A DNA stretch of 64,000 bases from positions 682,001 to 746,000 of the forward strand of contig NZ_JADBED010000001.1 of NCBI RefSeq assembly GCF_014873955.1, given 5' to 3'. Positions 1 to 8,818 of the stretch are shown here, piece by piece. A program made the translations under genes and the position numbers. This stretch comes from Nesterenkonia lutea (GTDB lineage Bacteria; Actinomycetota; Actinomycetes; Actinomycetales; Micrococcaceae). Position 1 is the first letter of the stretch, and each line of letters opens with the position of its first letter. The notes under the pieces are model-generated. The model did not search any database, was not told where the DNA came from, and saw only the letters and a list, made by a program, of their open reading frames with translations.

Positions 1-51
1 CTGATCATGTGCTCCCCTTAGGATGCGATGCGGACTGCGCCGCAGGCTGTG

Positions 52-756
52 TCAGTAGCTGTCGGCGGCACCGGATGTGCTGGAATCTCTATGGCCCACG
101 ATATCAAGACCCGAGCTCGCCCCGATGCGCGTGGCGCCCGCCGCGACCATGGCCGCGGCGTCGTCATAGCTGCGCACTCCGCCGGAGGCCTTGATCCCCA
201 GCCGACCGCCCACCAGCGAGTGCATCAGCGCGATGTCCGCAACGGTGGCACCACCGCCGGCGAAACCGGTGGAGGTCTTCACGAAGTCTGCTCCGGCGGC
301 CTCGGCGGCGCGGCAGACAAGCGCCTTGGCATCCTCGCTGAGCAGCACGGTCTCCAGGATGACCTTGAGGATCGCGCCCCCGGCGTGGGCGGCATCGGCC
401 AGTGCGCGGATCTGGGCTTCGACATACTCCTTGTCCCCAGCGTTGGCTGCCGCGATGTCCACGACCATGTCCACCTCCTCGGCACCGAGCTGCACCGCCT
501 CCACCGTTTCGGCGAGCTTCGAGGCAGTGGTGGTGGCGCCCAGCGGGAATCCGACCACCGTGCAGGTCTTCACGGTGCTGCCGTCGAGCTCGGCGGCGAC
601 CAGGGACACCCAGCGCGGGTTGATGCAGACGGCCGCGAAGGAGCGGGCCTTCGCCTCGGTGACGAGACGCCGGATGGTCGCCTCGTCGGTGTCCGGCTTC
701 AATGCCGTGTGATCGATCAGCGGCGCCATCTCGGAGGGGGAGAGGGTCTGGGTCAT
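52..756 (-). CDS. deoC: Deoxyribose-phosphate aldolase
   Basis: Class I aldolase that splits 2-deoxyribose-5-phosphate into glyceraldehyde-3-phosphate and acetaldehyde in deoxynucleoside catabolism. The N-terminal DHTALKPD motif, FVKTSTGF with one lysine and LGIKASGGVRS with the Schiff-base lysine are all present. At 234 aa it has the usual family length. The ATG at 756 is chosen because GAGGAAC lies just upstream; a TTG 15 bases earlier would bury that site. It is the last gene of a leftward set punA-pmmB-deoC, which together turns deoxynucleosides into central metabolites. No terminator can be judged because only 51 bases remain before the window edge. Confidence 0.95.
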   Translation of the reverse strand: MTQTLSPSEMAPLIDHTALKPDTDEATIRRLVTEAKARSFAAVCINPRWVSLVAAELDGSTVKTCTVVGFPLGATTTASKLAETVEAVQLGAEEVDMVVDIAAANAGDKEYVEAQIRALADAAHAGGAILKVILETVLLSEDAKALVCRAAEAAGADFVKTSTGFAGGGATVADIALMHSLVGGRLGIKASGGVRSYDDAAAMVAAGATRIGASSGLDIVGHRDSSTSGAADSY

Positions 757-809
757 AACGGTGTTCCTCAAAGTCAGGGGTCGGATCTCGTCGGCGGGCT
801 GAAGAGCAC

Positions 810-2645
810 TCAGCCCAGGATGCTCTCCATGGATTTGCGCAGCTCATCGAGGCGGTGCGAGGCCTTGGCGCGTGCCTCGGTGATGACTTCCGTGGAGGCG
901 TCGAGGCCGGGGGTGTCGGCCACCGCTTCGAGGTAGCACTTGACCTTGGGCTCGGTGCCGGAGGGTCGCACGATCACGCGGTCGCCCGCCTCGGTCAGGT
1001 AGATCAGCGCGTCGGTCTTGGTGGCCTCGCTCAGCTCGGACCCGGGCAGCGGGTCCTGGGTCAGATCCAGGGACTGCACCACGGAGGAGCCGGCGATCTC
1101 CAGCGGAGGCTCGGTGCGCAGGGCCGCGGTGACCTTGCCCAGCTCGGAGAGGTCACTGACCCGGATGGTGACCTGCCCGGTGACGAAGACCCCGGCCTCC
1201 GCGGCGATCTCGTCCAGGGCGGCGATCAGGCTGACGCCCCGTGCCTTCAGCGATGCGGTCATCTCGGCGAAGATCAGCGCCGCGGAGACGCCGTCCTTGT
1301 CCTTGACGTGTGCGGGGTCCACGTTGAAGCCGATGGCCTCTTCGTAGCCGAAGCTCATGTTCTGCACGCGGGCCAGCCATTTGAATCCGGTCAGGGTGGC
1401 GGCATGGCCGATCCCGCGCACCTGGCACAGCCGCTCGAGCAGCCGGGAGGAGACGATGGAGTTCGCGAGCACGGGCGCGGCGTCGGGCGCCTCGGTGCGA
1501 GTGGGCGTGGGGGAGTTCAGCACCTGCGGGCGCAGCGGACCGCGTTCGAGCAGATGGCGTCCCAGCAGGGCGCCGATCTCATCGCCGGAGAGCTGACGCC
1601 AGGCCTCGGTGCGCTCGTCATAGACCGCCGCGGAGAGGCGATCAGCATCCGGGTCATTGGCCAGCACCAGATCCGCATCCTCGGCCTCGGCGGTCTTCAG
1701 CGCCAGGTCCAGCGCCCCGGGCTCCTCCGGGTTGGGGAAGGCCGCCGTGGGGAAGTCGGGGTCCGGCTTGTGCTGCTCGGCCACCGGCGTCACGGTGAAT
1801 CCGGCGGCGCGCAGCAGCGAGGCAACCATCTCTCCGCCGACCCCGTGCATCGCGGTGTAGACCACGTGCAGATCGCGCTGCGGGTAGGTCTCGGTGTCCA
1901 GCAGCTCCAGGGCCTCGGCCTCGTAGCTGCGGCGAGCCTCATCGGTGATCCGGTGCACCCCGGAGGTGTCCTGCGCGGCCTGGCGGGCGTCTGCGGACTC
2001 CACCAGCTCAGCGATGCGGGCGGCGATCTCGCGATCCACCGGGGGCACGATCTGCGCACCCACGCCGAGACCATCGGGTTCGAGGAACCGGGAGAGCTCT
2101 CCGCCGAGGTAGACCTTATAGCCGTTGTCCTGGGGCGGGTTGTGGCTGGCCGTGACCATCACGCCGATCTCGGCGTCGAGCACCAGCACCTGGCGGGCCA
2201 GCAGGGGAGTGGGTCCCGGGCGGTCGAAGAGATGGACCTCCCAGCCGGCGGCCGAGAAGATCTCAGCGGTGTCGGCGGCGAACTCATCGGACTGGTGGCG
2301 GGCGTCGAAGCCGATCACGATCCTGCGAGGGCCCTGGAGCGCGTCCTGTGGGTTGTCCGCCTGGCCTCTGGCCTGCGTGAGCTTCTCCTCCGCGTAGCTG
2401 AGCATTCCGGCCGCGGTCTGACGGACCACGAGCCGATTCATCCGCAGCGGACCGGGGCCGAGCTCGGCGCGCAGTCCGGCGGTGCCGAAGGCGAGCCGTC
2501 CGGAGAACAGCCGCTGCAGCTCATCCTGGGCGGCGGCGTCGGAGTCCTCGGCGCGCTGGAGCAGCTGCTCCACCGCGGTGCGCGTCGCAGCATCGGGGTC
2601 ATCGTTGATCCAGCGGCGGACGTCGGCGATCAGCTTCTCGGTCAT
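810..2645 (-). CDS. pmmB: Phospho-sugar mutase (phosphomannomutase/phosphoglucomutase family)
   Basis: Alpha-D-phosphohexomutase that moves phosphate between C1 and C6 (or C1 and C5 of pentoses). The four-domain family signature is complete: the phosphoserine loop TASHNP near residue 165, the metal loop DPDADR in the middle, and the C-terminal phosphate loop RPSGTEPKVK. About 611 aa, typical of the long actinobacterial PmmB group. Two ATGs are possible (2660 and 2645); the second has GGAG nine bases upstream and is preferred. It lies between punA and deoC, so a phosphopentomutase role (ribose-1-P to ribose-5-P) is likely in this context. That specificity is inferred from neighbours, not from residues. 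Confidence 0.92.
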   Translation of the reverse strand: MTEKLIADVRRWINDDPDAATRTAVEQLLQRAEDSDAAAQDELQRLFSGRLAFGTAGLRAELGPGPLRMNRLVVRQTAAGMLSYAEEKLTQARGQADNPQDALQGPRRIVIGFDARHQSDEFAADTAEIFSAAGWEVHLFDRPGPTPLLARQVLVLDAEIGVMVTASHNPPQDNGYKVYLGGELSRFLEPDGLGVGAQIVPPVDREIAARIAELVESADARQAAQDTSGVHRITDEARRSYEAEALELLDTETYPQRDLHVVYTAMHGVGGEMVASLLRAAGFTVTPVAEQHKPDPDFPTAAFPNPEEPGALDLALKTAEAEDADLVLANDPDADRLSAAVYDERTEAWRQLSGDEIGALLGRHLLERGPLRPQVLNSPTPTRTEAPDAAPVLANSIVSSRLLERLCQVRGIGHAATLTGFKWLARVQNMSFGYEEAIGFNVDPAHVKDKDGVSAALIFAEMTASLKARGVSLIAALDEIAAEAGVFVTGQVTIRVSDLSELGKVTAALRTEPPLEIAGSSVVQSLDLTQDPLPGSELSEATKTDALIYLTEAGDRVIVRPSGTEPKVKCYLEAVADTPGLDASTEVITEARAKASHRLDELRKSMESILG

Positions 2646-2747
2646 GATGTTCTGCTCCATCTGAAGAGGTTGACTCAGTGATTCGCGGGTGATCCGCAGT
2701 GATTCGCAGGGGTGCCCGAACTCAGGGACGCGGCGCGCCCACGGAGC

Positions 2748-3716
2748 TCACGGGCTGAGGATCCGTGAGATGACTTTGGCCAGCAGCGCGGAGATCCGCG
2801 GGCCCGCCTCGCGACCGGCCTGGAGCACCTCCTGGTGGCTCAGCGGCTCGGGGGAGATCCCGGCGGCCTGGTTCGTCACCAGAGAGATCCCGAAGACCTC
2901 CATGCCTGCCGCGCGGGCCGCGATGGCCTCCAGCGCGGTGGACATGCCGACCAGATCGGCGCCGAGGGTTCCAGCCATCGCCACCTCCGCAGGGGTCTCG
3001 TAGTGCGGGCCGGGGAACTGTGCGTAGACGCCCTCGCCCAGCCCGGGGTCGATCTCCCGGGCGAGCGCGCGCAGCCGTGAGGAGTAGAGATCGGTCATGT
3101 CCACGAAGTGGGCGCCGCGCAGTGAGGAGGTGCCGGTCAGGTTCAGGTGGTCGGAGATCAGCACCGGAGTCCCGGGAGCCCACTGTGGGTTCAGTCCGCC
3201 GCAGCCGTTGGTCAGCACCATGGTCCTCGCTCCGGCTGCCGCCGCGGTCCGCACCCCGTGGGCGACGGCGTCGACGCCGCGGCCCTCGTAGTAGTGGGTG
3301 CGGGCACCGATGACCAGCACATGCGCGCCTGCGGAGGTGCGGATCACCGTGAGGGTCCCGCTGTGACCGGAGACCCCCGAGGGGTGGAAGCCTGGGATGT
3401 CCTCGGCGTTCACCTCGGCCACCGGTTCGCCGAGCTGCGCCGCCGCGTCACCCCATCCGGAGCCCAGCGTGCAGGCGAGATCGATGGAGTCCACTCCGGC
3501 CTGCTCCAACAGTGCTCGTGCGGCCTCCTCGGCGAGGAGACTGCCCGGGGCCGTCGGATCATTCGTGGGTGTCAGCTCAGGGTGCGCGACCAGATGCTCA
3601 CCGGTCTGTCCTGGGGTCCGGGCTGTGGACTGGACGCTGGTTTGTCCGGTGGGCCGGTCACCGGAGTCGACACCTGGTTGGGCAGCGGGCTGGGTCTGGG
3701 ATATGTCATCGCTCAC
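2748..3716 (-). CDS. punA: Purine nucleoside phosphorylase (trimeric type)
   Basis: Phosphorolysis of purine (deoxy)nucleosides to free base and (deoxy)ribose-1-phosphate, feeding pmmB and deoC downstream. Motifs: GSGWGD phosphate loop, VLTNGCGGLNP, FPGPHYETPAE, VGMSTALEAIAA and LVTNQAAG, all typical of the trimeric PNP family. The protein has 322 aa, of which the first 50 or so are a Gln/Thr/Pro-rich extension without family similarity; the conserved part begins around TNDPTAPG. The GTG start at 3716 is supported by a TAGATT box six bases upstream (leaderless geometry), so the extension is probably translated. Gap to pmmB is about 90-100 bases. Confidence 0.93.
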   Translation of the reverse strand: MSDDISQTQPAAQPGVDSGDRPTGQTSVQSTARTPGQTGEHLVAHPELTPTNDPTAPGSLLAEEAARALLEQAGVDSIDLACTLGSGWGDAAAQLGEPVAEVNAEDIPGFHPSGVSGHSGTLTVIRTSAGAHVLVIGARTHYYEGRGVDAVAHGVRTAAAAGARTMVLTNGCGGLNPQWAPGTPVLISDHLNLTGTSSLRGAHFVDMTDLYSSRLRALAREIDPGLGEGVYAQFPGPHYETPAEVAMAGTLGADLVGMSTALEAIAARAAGMEVFGISLVTNQAAGISPEPLSHQEVLQAGREAGPRISALLAKVISRILSP

Positions 3717-3728
3717 GGGGTCAATCTA
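3717..3728 (-). promoter_or_regulatory. Leaderless -10 promoter of punA
   Basis: TAGATT (read on the minus strand) followed by six bases and the GTG start of punA. Transcription would begin at or next to the start codon, as in known actinobacterial leaderless genes. Confidence 0.6.
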
Positions 3729-3849
3729 CCGTCTGAGGCCGACATCCGGGTGGGGTGAGCTGGCGAGATGTGCCCCCAGCAGAGAGGGGCTGGGAGCTGC
3801 CGAGGGGACATGCGGCCCGGCGTCGTATGACATTGGACGGGTATCTGGG

Positions 3850-3861
3850 CAGAATGGGAGC
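3850..3861 (+). promoter_or_regulatory. Probable leaderless -10 promoter of lpdA
   Basis: CAGAAT, then GGGAGC and the GTG start at 3862. Spacing matches the other leaderless starts, although the first base departs from TANNNT. GGGAGC could also be read as a very close ribosome site. Confidence 0.45.
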
Positions 3862-5301
3862 GTGACTTCCATCAACGCGCACAGCCGCTTCGCCCCTGAC
3901 CGCATCGCCATCCTGGGAGGCGGGCCCGGCGGATACGAAGCCGCCATGGTCGCCGCAGATGCCGGTGCCGAGGTCACCATCGTGGAGGAGAAGGGGATGG
4001 GCGGCTCGGCCGTGCTGACTGACGTCGTTCCCTCGAAGACCCTGATCGCGACGGCGGACGCCATGCGCCGGGTCAACCTCTCCACCGACTTCGGAGTGCG
4101 GTTCGGGGAGCGCAACGGCGATGAGACCCATGCCTGGGCGGACTTCTCCAAGGTCAACGAGCGTCTGCTCAAGCTGGCGCACAGCCAGTCGGCGGACATC
4201 CAGTCCACCCTGGAGTCCTACGGGGTGCGCGTGGTCATCGGCCGTGGCAGGATCCTGCCCCCGCACAGCATCGAGGTCACCAGCGGCGCAGAACAGGGCG
4301 AGGTCATCGCCGCCGACGCCGTCATCGTGGCCACCGGCGCGCATCCCCGCGAGCTCAGCTCCGCCAAGCCCGACGGCGAACGCATCTTCAACTGGACCCA
4401 GGCCTACAACCTCACCGAGGTTCCCGAGCACATGATCGTGGTCGGCTCGGGCGTCACCGGTGCCGAGTTCGCCTCCGGCTATCGCCGTCTCGGAGCAGAG
4501 GTCACGCTGGTCTCCTCCCGCGAGCAGGTCCTCCCCGGTGAGGACTCCGACGCCGCCAAGGTCCTGGAGAACTCCTTCGAACGCGTGGGAGTCCATGTCG
4601 CCTCGCTGACCCGCGCCGAATCGGTGCAGCGCACCGAAGACGGAGTGGAGGTCTCGCTGACCAACGGCGAGACCCTGAAGGGATCGCACTGTCTGATGGC
4701 AGTGGGCGGCATTCCCAACACCGCCGGCATCGGACTCGAAGAGTGCGGGGTCGAGATCTCCGAATCCGGTCACATCATGGTGGACACCGTCTCCCGGACC
4801 ACAGCCAACAATGTCTACGCCGCCGGTGACTGCACCGGGGTGATGCCGCTGGCCTCCGTGGCCGCGATGCAGGGCCGGGTCGCCGTCGCCCATATGCAGG
4901 GCGAGCCGGTGAAGCCGCTGAAGCTGCACCAGGTCGCCTCCAACGTCTTCACCTCCCCGGAGATCGCCACCGTCGGCGTCACCCAGGAACAGGTGGACTC
5001 GGGCAGGTATCAGGCCGACGTGGTCAAGCTGGATCTGGCCACCAACGCCCGGGCAAAGATGATGAACATTCGCGAAGGCTTCGTGAAGATCTTCTCGCGC
5101 AAGGGATCCGGCACGGTGATCGGCGCGGTGGTGGTTGCGCCGCGCGCCTCTGAGCTGATCTTCCCGCTGGCCCTGGCGGTCACGCACAAGCTGCATGTCG
5201 ATGACGTCGCCACCACCTTCACCGTCTATCCCTCCCTGACCGGGTCGATCTCGGAGGCCGCGCGCCGCCTGCACCTCCACGTCACCGATTCCGAAGACTG
5301 A
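3862..5301 (+). CDS. lpdA: LpdA-type NAD(P)H-quinone dehydrogenase (flavoprotein disulfide reductase family)
   Basis: FAD flavoprotein with the lipoamide-dehydrogenase fold. GGGPGG (residues 19-24) binds FAD, VVGSGVTGAEFA binds NAD(P)H and VYAAGDCTG is the second FAD motif. The redox CxxxxC is absent: the aligned stretch reads GGSAVLTDVVPSK, with Ala and Val at the cysteine places. The C-terminal His-Glu dyad of disulfide reductases is also lost (VYPSLTG). It therefore cannot reduce disulfides; quinone reduction is the role known for the LpdA subgroup (for example Rv3303c). An in-frame extension to 3397 is open but overlaps punA, so the GTG at 3862 is taken. Being divergent from punA is the usual actinobacterial arrangement. 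Confidence 0.88.
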   Translation: MTSINAHSRFAPDRIAILGGGPGGYEAAMVAADAGAEVTIVEEKGMGGSAVLTDVVPSKTLIATADAMRRVNLSTDFGVRFGERNGDETHAWADFSKVNERLLKLAHSQSADIQSTLESYGVRVVIGRGRILPPHSIEVTSGAEQGEVIAADAVIVATGAHPRELSSAKPDGERIFNWTQAYNLTEVPEHMIVVGSGVTGAEFASGYRRLGAEVTLVSSREQVLPGEDSDAAKVLENSFERVGVHVASLTRAESVQRTEDGVEVSLTNGETLKGSHCLMAVGGIPNTAGIGLEECGVEISESGHIMVDTVSRTTANNVYAAGDCTGVMPLASVAAMQGRVAVAHMQGEPVKPLKLHQVASNVFTSPEIATVGVTQEQVDSGRYQADVVKLDLATNARAKMMNIREGFVKIFSRKGSGTVIGAVVVAPRASELIFPLALAVTHKLHVDDVATTFTVYPSLTGSISEAARRLHLHVTDSED

Positions 5302-5308
5302 AGCGCGC

Positions 5309-7045
5309 ATGCCCAGAAGTCCACGCGGGGGCAGCCCCGCCCGCCCGTCGCGCCCCGGCGCAGCCCCGAGCTCTGACCCAGCTCGCACCCCGACCGCAGT
5401 GGACGCCTTCGCCGAGGACTACCACGAGCGGCTGCTCGCGCTGGACCCCGAAGAGGCCACCGTGCTCGGCAGGCCGGGAGCAGAGACGCAATATGCGGAC
5501 TACTCGCCGGCCGGACGTGAGGCGCTCGCGCGGATGCAGCACGACGCCCTGGAGCAGCTCGAAGAGCTCCAGCCGGCGGACGCCACGGACGAGGTGACGC
5601 TGCATGCCATGGCCGAACGCATCGGACTGGACATCGCCCTGCACGAGACCGGGCGCACCGAGCTGAACAACCTGGCCTCAGTTCCGCAGAGCGTGCGCAT
5701 GGTGCTGGAGCTCATGCCTGCCGAGACCGAGACCGACTTCGGACACCTCGCGGGACGGCTGAGCAACCTGCCCGCCGCGCTGCAGGGCTACTGGGAGTCG
5801 CTGCAGGACTCCGCCCGACGCGGACACGTGCCCGCCCGCCGCCAGGTGAACGCGGTGGCGCAGCAGTGCAGAAGCTACGCCCAGCACGACGGCGCGCTCT
5901 CCGGCTACCTGCTCGGCGCCCGGACCGCAGGGGTCAGCGCGGCGACCCAGGCAGCCGTGGCCGCCGGCGCCTCGGCCGCGCAGGACGCGTACCGGCTGCT
6001 TGCCCAGCGCCTCGAGCGCGAGCTGCTGCCGCAGGCGCCCGAAGCGGACGCCGTCGGGGCCGAGCACTATCGACTCGCGAGCCGGTACTTCACCGGCACC
6101 GAACTCGACCTCGAGGAGACCTACCGCTGGGGTCTCCAGGAGCTGGCCCGGATCGTCGCCGCGCAGGAGACCGTCGCCGCCGCCATCCGGCCCGGGGCAT
6201 CGATCGAGGAGGCCAAGCAGATCCTCAACGCCGACCCCGCTCGTCAGCTGACCGGGACACAGGCGCTGCAGGAGTGGATGCAGCGTCTCTCCGACGAGGC
6301 GCTCGCCGCGCTCAAGGACGTCCATTTCGACATCCCGGCCCCGATGGACACCCTCGAGTGCATGATCGCCCCCACCCAGGACGGGGGCGTCTACTACACC
6401 GGACCCAGCGACGACTTCTCCCGGCCGGGCAGAATGTGGTGGTCCGTCCCGCCGGAGGACGACAGCTTCACCACCTGGACCGAGACCACCACCGTCTATC
6501 ACGAAGGGGTCCCCGGCCATCATCTGCAGATCGCCACAGCGACCCTGGTGAAGGACCGGCTGAACTCCTGGCGACGCCACGGCAGCTTTGTCTCGGGCTT
6601 CGCCGAGGGCTGGGCGCTCTACGCCGAAGAACTCATGGCAGAACTCGGATTCCTCACGGATCCCGGTGACCTGATGGGCATGTACGACATGCAGCGGATG
6701 CGCGCCGCCCGTGTGATCTTCGACATCGGGGTCCACTGCGGGTTCCAGGCTCCGGAGGAATGGGGCGCTCAGGTGTGGACCCCTGAGCAGGGCAGAGAGT
6801 TCCTTCGAGCTCATCTGCCCATCTCCGCGGCGCAGCTTGACTTCGAGTTCACCCGCTATCTCGGCTGGCCGGGCCAGGCGCCGTCGTATAAAGTCGGTCA
6901 GCGTGTGTTCGCGCAGATCCGGGCCGAGCATGAACAGGCGGCGCAGGCCGCAGGGGAGCAGTTCGATCTGCGTGCCTTTCACACAGAAATATTGGAGCTG
7001 GGAATGATCGGTTTGGACACACTGCGATTTGCGATGCAGCGATGA
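5309..7045 (+). CDS. DUF885 family protein (putative zinc-dependent peptidase fold)
   Basis: 578 aa DUF885 protein. The family hallmark YHEGVPGHHLQ (an HExxxH-like metal site near residue 395) and the downstream GWALYAEELM with its glutamate are intact, so a metallohydrolase fold is likely; the physiological substrate of the family is unknown. No signal peptide is visible, so it should be cytosolic. It starts seven bases after lpdA and overlaps the following GNAT gene by ATGA, so the three genes are probably one transcript. The first 35 residues are low-complexity Pro/Ser/Arg and could be trimmed by a later start. Confidence 0.85.
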   Translation: MPRSPRGGSPARPSRPGAAPSSDPARTPTAVDAFAEDYHERLLALDPEEATVLGRPGAETQYADYSPAGREALARMQHDALEQLEELQPADATDEVTLHAMAERIGLDIALHETGRTELNNLASVPQSVRMVLELMPAETETDFGHLAGRLSNLPAALQGYWESLQDSARRGHVPARRQVNAVAQQCRSYAQHDGALSGYLLGARTAGVSAATQAAVAAGASAAQDAYRLLAQRLERELLPQAPEADAVGAEHYRLASRYFTGTELDLEETYRWGLQELARIVAAQETVAAAIRPGASIEEAKQILNADPARQLTGTQALQEWMQRLSDEALAALKDVHFDIPAPMDTLECMIAPTQDGGVYYTGPSDDFSRPGRMWWSVPPEDDSFTTWTETTTVYHEGVPGHHLQIATATLVKDRLNSWRRHGSFVSGFAEGWALYAEELMAELGFLTDPGDLMGMYDMQRMRAARVIFDIGVHCGFQAPEEWGAQVWTPEQGREFLRAHLPISAAQLDFEFTRYLGWPGQAPSYKVGQRVFAQIRAEHEQAAQAAGEQFDLRAFHTEILELGMIGLDTLRFAMQR

Positions 7046-7698
7046 GACTGGTCACCGGCCGAGGCCAGGACTTCTCCGCACGTCCCGCCGCGGAGCTGGA
7101 CGGAGACCTCGTCGAGCTGCGCCCGCTGCGCATGGCAGACGAGCACCGCTTCATGGCGCTGCGGGTCATCAACACCGAATGGCTCGCTCCCTGGGATGCG
7201 ACCACCCCGGAGGACCCGGCCCCGCGGAATTCGTCCGCCGGGTTCAAGGAGATGACGCGGACCCTCTCCCGGGGCGCCCAGGCAGGCACGCATCTTCCCT
7301 GGCTCATCTGGTTCACCGCTCAGGGTGAACAGCCCCGACTGGTCGGACAGCTCACCGTGGGACCCATCATCGGTGGGTCGGCGCGGAGCACCTCGCTGGG
7401 CTACTGGCTGGACGAGCACCACGCCGGACGCGGCATCATGACCCTGGCGGTGGCGCTGGCCGTGGATCACCTCTTCTTCAGACGCGGACTGCACCGGGTG
7501 GAGATCACGATCCGGCCGGAGAACACCGCAAGCCTGCGCGTGGTGGAGAAGCTCGGCTTCCGCGAAGAAGGCCTGCGTCTGCGCTACCTGCACATCGACG
7601 GCGACTGGCGCGACCATCGCAGCTTCGCGCTGACCGAGGAAGAGATAGGTGAAGGACTCGTGGCGCGTTGCCGCGGATCACAATCCGGCGTCGGATAG
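7042..7698 (+). CDS. GNAT family N-acetyltransferase (RimJ/RimL type)
   Basis: 218 aa acetyltransferase of the RimJ/RimL subfamily. Conserved blocks are LRPLRMADEHRFMALR at the N-terminus, LGYWLDEHHAGRGIM (acetyl-CoA pyrophosphate loop) and the RPENTASLRVVEKLGFREEG block that closes the fold. Substrate is likely a protein N-terminus such as a ribosomal protein, by family. The ATG overlaps the DUF885 stop (ATGA), indicating translational coupling. The promoter of the next gene lies inside its last codons. Confidence 0.88.
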   Translation: MRLVTGRGQDFSARPAAELDGDLVELRPLRMADEHRFMALRVINTEWLAPWDATTPEDPAPRNSSAGFKEMTRTLSRGAQAGTHLPWLIWFTAQGEQPRLVGQLTVGPIIGGSARSTSLGYWLDEHHAGRGIMTLAVALAVDHLFFRRGLHRVEITIRPENTASLRVVEKLGFREEGLRLRYLHIDGDWRDHRSFALTEEEIGEGLVARCRGSQSGVG

Positions 7699-7700
7699 GC
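7695..7700 (+). promoter_or_regulatory. -10 box for the membrane protein gene at 7736
   Basis: TAGGCT overlapping the end of the GNAT gene. A transcript from here would have a leader of roughly 30 bases ending in GGGGG before the ATG at 7736. Confidence 0.4.
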
Positions 7701-7735
7701 TCAGCCTGTACTTCATACAGGGCAGGGGGCTGGAG

Positions 7736-8818
7736 ATGCTGGGCATGGAACACACCGAGAGCGCGTTCCTCTCCGCAGTGGAAGGTCTGCCCATCCCCTC
7801 CTCCGCGCTGATCGCGCTGATCGCGGCGCTCTTTCTGGGCACCCTGATCCTGCGCGGACAGCGCCAGGCCAGCAGCTACGCCGCCCCGGCACCGGTCTCC
7901 GCCGAGACCGCCACGAGCACCGCCGCCGGCTCCCACACACACCAAGGGGCCTTCATGTCCGCGAACACCGAATCATCCCGCAGCCCAGAGTCTTCCGGCC
8001 GCGCTGAATCTTCCGGCAGCCCTGAGTCTTCCGGTCCCGCTGCCGTGCCGGCGCCGCAGTCCGGCGTCGAACCGATCTCGGCCCCTGCACCGGTCTCCGG
8101 CACGGAATCGACCACGGGTGCTGAACCGACCGCCGACGCTGGCCCCGCAGTCCGACCGACCCAGGGGTTCCATATGCACTGGGGTCGCACTGCGGTGGCG
8201 CTCCTCGGCGTGCTGGCCCTGCTGGCCGCCGTCGCCACCGGGGTGCTCGCGCCGTTGACGGCGCTGCCGGTCGCGATCCCCCTGGCCGCCGGCGGGGTCT
8301 TCCTGCTGTGTCTGCTCACCCTGCGCGGCATGGCTGTGGTGCGTCGGCGCAGCGCCCGGCGGCAGCGCGTGCAGTCTGCCATCGAAGAAGCCATGAATCC
8401 GCCTCAGGCCCAGGCGTGGGAAGTCCAGGCCAACCGCGGACTCTTCGACGCGCTGAGCTCGGATGCTCGCGGCGCCGGAGGGCCCGACTCGCTGCAGCAG
8501 ATCGATGAGGATGGACTGCCCGTCAGCCTCGAACGCACGTTCAGCGGCGAGCACGCCGAGTCCGAGCCCGTGCTGGGCGCCGCGGCGGAACCTGTCGGGC
8601 CCTGGCAGCCGCGTGCGGTGCCCCGTCCCAAGTATCTCGACCTGGACAAGGCCCAGCGTCTGGAGCCAGCCCCGCTGGAGGTGCAGATCCCCACGCCCAA
8701 GAGCGAGGTCAAGCTCACCCAGCAACGATTCGTCGAAGCCCCCGCGCCGGTCGAGGAGACGACCGTGCGGGAGGATTCGCTGAACCTGGACGAAGTGCTC
8801 AAGCGCCGGCGCGCCTGA
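7736..8818 (+). CDS. Hypothetical membrane protein with a Ser/Pro/Glu-rich linker
   Basis: About 360 aa, no family recognised with certainty. One membrane helix lies near the N-terminus (ALIALIAALFLGTLIL). A repetitive linker follows, rich in Ser, Pro, Glu and Ala with SSGSPESSG-like repeats. Then come two further helices (VALLGVLALLAAVATGVL and IPLAAGGVFLLCLLTL), an arginine-rich stop-transfer and a long cytosolic tail with the segment PRPKYLDLDKAQRLEP. The open frame extends back to 7649 inside the GNAT gene; ATGs at 7736 and 7745 are better, preceded by G-rich sequence. It shares TGATG with the phosphotransferase gene behind it, suggesting the two work together. Confidence 0.7.
   Translation: MLGMEHTESAFLSAVEGLPIPSSALIALIAALFLGTLILRGQRQASSYAAPAPVSAETATSTAAGSHTHQGAFMSANTESSRSPESSGRAESSGSPESSGPAAVPAPQSGVEPISAPAPVSGTESTTGAEPTADAGPAVRPTQGFHMHWGRTAVALLGVLALLAAVATGVLAPLTALPVAIPLAAGGVFLLCLLTLRGMAVVRRRSARRQRVQSAIEEAMNPPQAQAWEVQANRGLFDALSSDARGAGGPDSLQQIDEDGLPVSLERTFSGEHAESEPVLGAAAEPVGPWQPRAVPRPKYLDLDKAQRLEPAPLEVQIPTPKSEVKLTQQRFVEAPAPVEETTVREDSLNLDEVLKRRRA

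Noticed and set aside
855..2681. 608-codon open frame antisense to pmmB
   Set aside because: Long antisense frames are common in high-GC DNA; the translation is Gly/Gln/His-rich without any family motif, while the opposite strand has a complete mutase.
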